A stretch of DNA of 8,719 nucleotides from Actinomycetes bacterium (GTDB taxonomy: Bacteria; Actinomycetota; Acidimicrobiia; Acidimicrobiales; RAAP-2): NCBI GenBank assembly GCA_021781315.1, contig JAJXXB010000250.1:1-8719 (forward strand), in the 5' to 3' direction. Positions 7,530 to 8,719 of the stretch are shown in pieces. Position 1 is the first letter of the stretch; every line of letters starts with the position of its first letter. The translations under genes were made by a program, and so were the position numbers. The notes beneath the pieces are model-generated. The model searched no databases, was not told the origin of the DNA, and saw only the letters and a list, made by a program, of their open reading frames with translations.

Positions 7530-7606
7530 TGCAGCCGGTCAATCGAAAGTGCGCGAACACGGGCGGAGGAGTTGGCATTCTCCGCACTTTCGATTGACCG
7601 GCTGCA
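7530..7606. repeat. Perfect 24-bp inverted repeat (29-base loop) between mraZ and rsmH
   Basis: Bases 7530-7553 and 7583-7606 are exact reverse complements, separated by 29 bases. On the transcribed (minus) strand the arms begin TGCAGCCGGTCAATCG and the stem ends one base before the rsmH ATG. No run of T follows, so it is not a standard intrinsic terminator. In mRNA it would form a long hairpin covering the place where the rsmH ribosome binding site should be. The loop contains CTCCTCC on the mRNA sense, which resembles an anti-Shine-Dalgarno sequence. It could be a translational or attenuation control element, a palindromic mobile or REP-like unit, or a cruciform protein-binding site. The sequence does not decide between these. 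Confidence 0.9.
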
Positions 7607-7638
7607 CGTGGTCCTCGACCTGGATGGCGCTACCCCCT

Positions 7639-8061
7639 TCACTCGTCACTGCCCTGTCGGAACGCGAGCTCCGCAGGATTGACCATGCGGTCGAACGTGG
7701 ACGGCGCCCAGAGCTCGACGTGATCGAGGGCGCCGACGATCAGGACCTCGCCATCGAGTTGGGCGTACTCGCGAATGGACGGGGGCAGCGCGAAGCGACC
7801 CTGCCGATCGAACTCGACGTCCGAGGAGTTGGCGGCCCAGTAGCGCGCCTGTTGACGCTCCGCGGAGCCGCCGCTGCGCGCTTGGGCGAGTCGCTCCTCA
7901 CTCTGACGGGCGAACTCGCCGGGTGTCCACAGCGCGACGCACCCCTCGCTGTTGGGGCTGAGGTGACCACCGCGTTCAAACTCGGAGCGGAATCGGGCAG
8001 GCAGGATCAGTCGGCCCTTGGCATCCAGCGTGTGCTGAAACTGACCGACGAACCCGAGCAT
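7639..8061 (-). CDS. mraZ: MraZ, transcriptional regulator of the dcw operon
   Basis: MraZ is a DNA-binding protein of the SpoVT/AbrB-like fold that forms rings and regulates its own dcw operon; it represses in E. coli. The 140-residue product has the two expected half-domains: DAKGRLILPARFR at 13-25 and DRQGRFALPPSIR at 85-97, each with the DxxGR(x)xxP core. The length is typical or slightly short. The ATG at 8061 is chosen because it gives the canonical MLGFVGQFQHTLDAKGR start and has GGGAGG five bases upstream; a GTG at 8124 in frame would add 21 unrelated residues and run into the probable operator. It is the first gene of the cluster, preceded by a GGTG repeat array that is likely its own binding site, and followed by a 110-base gap carrying a large inverted repeat. 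Confidence 0.95.
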   Translation of the reverse strand: MLGFVGQFQHTLDAKGRLILPARFRSEFERGGHLSPNSEGCVALWTPGEFARQSEERLAQARSGGSAERQQARYWAANSSDVEFDRQGRFALPPSIREYAQLDGEVLIVGALDHVELWAPSTFDRMVNPAELAFRQGSDE

Positions 8062-8067
8062 CTGTGC

Positions 8068-8073
8068 CTCCCG
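8068..8073 (-). promoter_or_regulatory. Ribosome binding site of mraZ
   Basis: The minus strand reads GGGAGGCACAG immediately before ATG, an almost ideal purine-rich site about five bases from the start. It supports the start at 8061 over the longer GTG-initiated form. Confidence 0.75.
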
Positions 8074-8102
8074 GGGGGCTCGCACGACCCCCACTTCGTG
8101 AC

Positions 8103-8108
8103 ACAATA
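8103..8108 (-). promoter_or_regulatory. Weak candidate -10 element of the dcw promoter
   Basis: TATTGT on the minus strand fits a TANNNT -10 pattern and directly follows the GGTG array, which would then cover the -35 and spacer region as expected for a repressor site. No good -35 hexamer is visible at the right distance. It would give a 5' leader of roughly 35 bases before mraZ. Low confidence. Confidence 0.3.
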
Positions 8109-8144
8109 CACCACTTTCCACCAAAATCCACCCGTTTCACCCAC
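8109..8144 (-). promoter_or_regulatory. Probable MraZ operator: four GGTG repeats with 9-10 bp period
   Basis: On the minus strand GGTG occurs at 8141-8138, 8132-8129, 8122-8119 and 8112-8109, that is with spacings of 9, 10 and 10 bases, one per helical turn. The local units read GGGTGAAAC, GGGTGGATTTT, GGTGGAAAGT and GGTGTATTGT. MraZ is known to bind tandem G-rich (TGGG/GTGG-type) repeats spaced by about one helical turn upstream of mraZ. The array lies about 50-80 bases before the mraZ start. A further GTGG at 8094-8091 is 20 bases after the last in-phase GTGG (8114-8111). The link to MraZ is inference from position and pattern. Confidence 0.7.
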
Positions 8145-8229
8145 AACGTGGGCGCAACCACCCCCCGGCTCCCGCGCGGGCGTGACGGATCGATGAAAGG
8201 GGTGATAAAGAGATCGGCGAAGGGGCGAC

Positions 8230-8719
8230 CTAGAGGATCGGAGAGGGGCCGATGTCCCCGCCCCCGGAGGCCGCGAGCACCCGCTCGACCACGGACTCGT
8301 CGAGCGCGAGGGATCCCACGGTGTGGTGTTCAAGGGCGGCCAGCAGCCCCTCGGGCACCTCGCGTAGGCAGTCCAGAACATCGCGCGCGTCCCTCGCCGG
8401 GATCATGCTCGAGAGGAAGACGCCCTCTCGCACGCGCCACTGCGTGACGCCGACCACCTTGCGAGCGCCGACGAAGACCTCACCGGGGCCTCGGCCGGCG
8501 AAGCACACGACGCGGTGGCTCGCGTCGCCTTCGAGTCCCCCGCCGTGGACGATGAGCGGTTCGGCGACAAACGGGGCGAGCGCACTCGCCCACCACTGGC
8601 CCACCAGTTGCGACGATTCTCGGGCGTCACCACGCCAGCGGGGGTCGCCGACGGGGATCCACCAATCCACCCATAGGTCGCCCGGGGACACCAGGACGAC
8701 ACCGCCGCCGCCACGACGT
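8230..8719 (-). CDS. Lipoate-protein ligase A / LipM-type octanoyltransferase family protein, C-terminal part
   Basis: This minus-strand frame is open at the window edge and yields 162 residues up to the TAG at 8232-8230. The first residues, RRGGGGVVLVSPGDLWVDWWIP, match the RRxSGGGxVxHxxGxL core of the BPL/LplA/LipB catalytic domain, which binds the acyl-adenylate or acyl group. GARKVVGVTQWRVREG (84-99 of this fragment) matches the family's (G)xKxxGxAQxR motif, with Lys87 as the expected key lysine. VCF (Cys72 within it) precedes that motif as in cysteine-dependent LipM-type octanoyltransferases. The protein should act in lipoate attachment to 2-oxoacid dehydrogenase or glycine cleavage subunits. 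A GTG at 8691 would cut off the RRGGGG motif, so it is not the true start. Ligase versus transferase cannot be settled without the missing N-terminal half. The gene is co-directional with mraZ but has no obvious functional link to it. Confidence 0.8.
   Translation of the reverse strand, partial: RRGGGGVVLVSPGDLWVDWWIPVGDPRWRGDARESSQLVGQWWASALAPFVAEPLIVHGGGLEGDASHRVVCFAGRGPGEVFVGARKVVGVTQWRVREGVFLSSMIPARDARDVLDCLREVPEGLLAALEHHTVGSLALDESVVERVLAASGGGDIGPSPIL

Larger units (their letters stand above)
8062..8229. other. Intergenic region between the lipoate-family gene and mraZ
   Basis: This 168-base gap is the longest non-coding stretch of the window. It contains the GGTG array, the weak -10 candidate, the mraZ ribosome binding site, a 10-base palindrome CCCGCGCGGG (8171-8180) and a small inverted repeat CCCAC-GTT-GTGGG (8140-8152) that partly overlaps the first operator unit. 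No T-tract terminator for the upstream gene was seen, so some read-through into the dcw operon is possible. It is the only plausible place in the window for the main dcw promoter. Confidence 0.6.

Noticed and set aside
7216..7587. Minus-strand frame starting inside the inverted-repeat loop (GGAG then ATG at about 7578)
   Set aside because: It has a start-like context, but it runs out of frame through rsmH and encodes a low-complexity Pro/Ser/Arg product. Its HFRLTGC motif appears on both strands only because of the palindrome.
7530..7606. Inverted repeat as an intrinsic terminator, integron attC site or dif-like site
   Set aside because: There is no T-tract after either arm, no attC-type core sites with unpaired bases, and no 11-6-11 dif structure. 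The arms are perfectly paired over 24 bases.
8061..8124. Longer mraZ starting at GTG 8124
   Set aside because: It would place the start within the probable operator and add 21 residues unlike any MraZ, whereas the ATG at 8061 has a strong ribosome binding site and canonical N-terminus.
8171..8180. Palindrome CCCGCGCGGG upstream of mraZ as terminator or operator
   Set aside because: It has no loop or T-tract, and a 10-base GC palindrome is expected by chance in DNA this GC-rich.

Overview
This window is the front two thirds of a dcw (division and cell wall) operon from a high-GC bacterium. All real genes lie on the minus strand, so the operon reads from right to left. The high GC content, the actinobacterial style of the genes (short MraZ, RsmH with a C-terminal four-cysteine motif, FtsL with a long basic N-tail, penicillin-binding protein without PASTA repeats) and a meso-diaminopimelate-type MurE suggest an actinobacterium. 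A deep-branching lineage such as Acidimicrobiia would fit, but that placement is inference and the sequence alone does not prove it.

Layout in transcription order: (1) 8719-8230, the C-terminal part of a lipoate/octanoate transferase-family protein running in from the window edge; (2) 8229-8062, a 168-base gap with a helically phased GGTG repeat array that looks like the MraZ operator, a weak promoter candidate and a good ribosome binding site; (3) mraZ; (4) a 110-base gap holding a perfect 24-bp inverted repeat that ends one base before the rsmH start; (5) rsmH, ftsL, ftsI, murE, mraY, ftsW and the first 201 codons of murG, which runs off the left edge. From rsmH to murG every junction overlaps or abuts (0 to 7 bases), which indicates one translationally coupled transcript.

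The genes form one pathway. MurE adds the third stem-peptide residue. MraY makes lipid I and MurG makes lipid II. FtsW polymerises glycan and FtsI crosslinks it at the septum, with FtsL as the bitopic activator or scaffold. RsmH modifies 16S rRNA, and MraZ is the cluster's own regulator. Two genes expected in this order are missing: murF, normally between murE and mraY, and murD, normally between mraY and ftsW. The junctions there are too tight to hide even a remnant.

I see no wholly new system here. The points most worth a second look are the perfect inverted repeat in front of rsmH (and the start-codon ambiguity it creates), the absence of murF and murD, the non-canonical acceptor/donor-site motifs of MurG, and the MraZ box array. 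No RNA genes, CRISPR arrays, insertion sequences or convincing terminators were seen.
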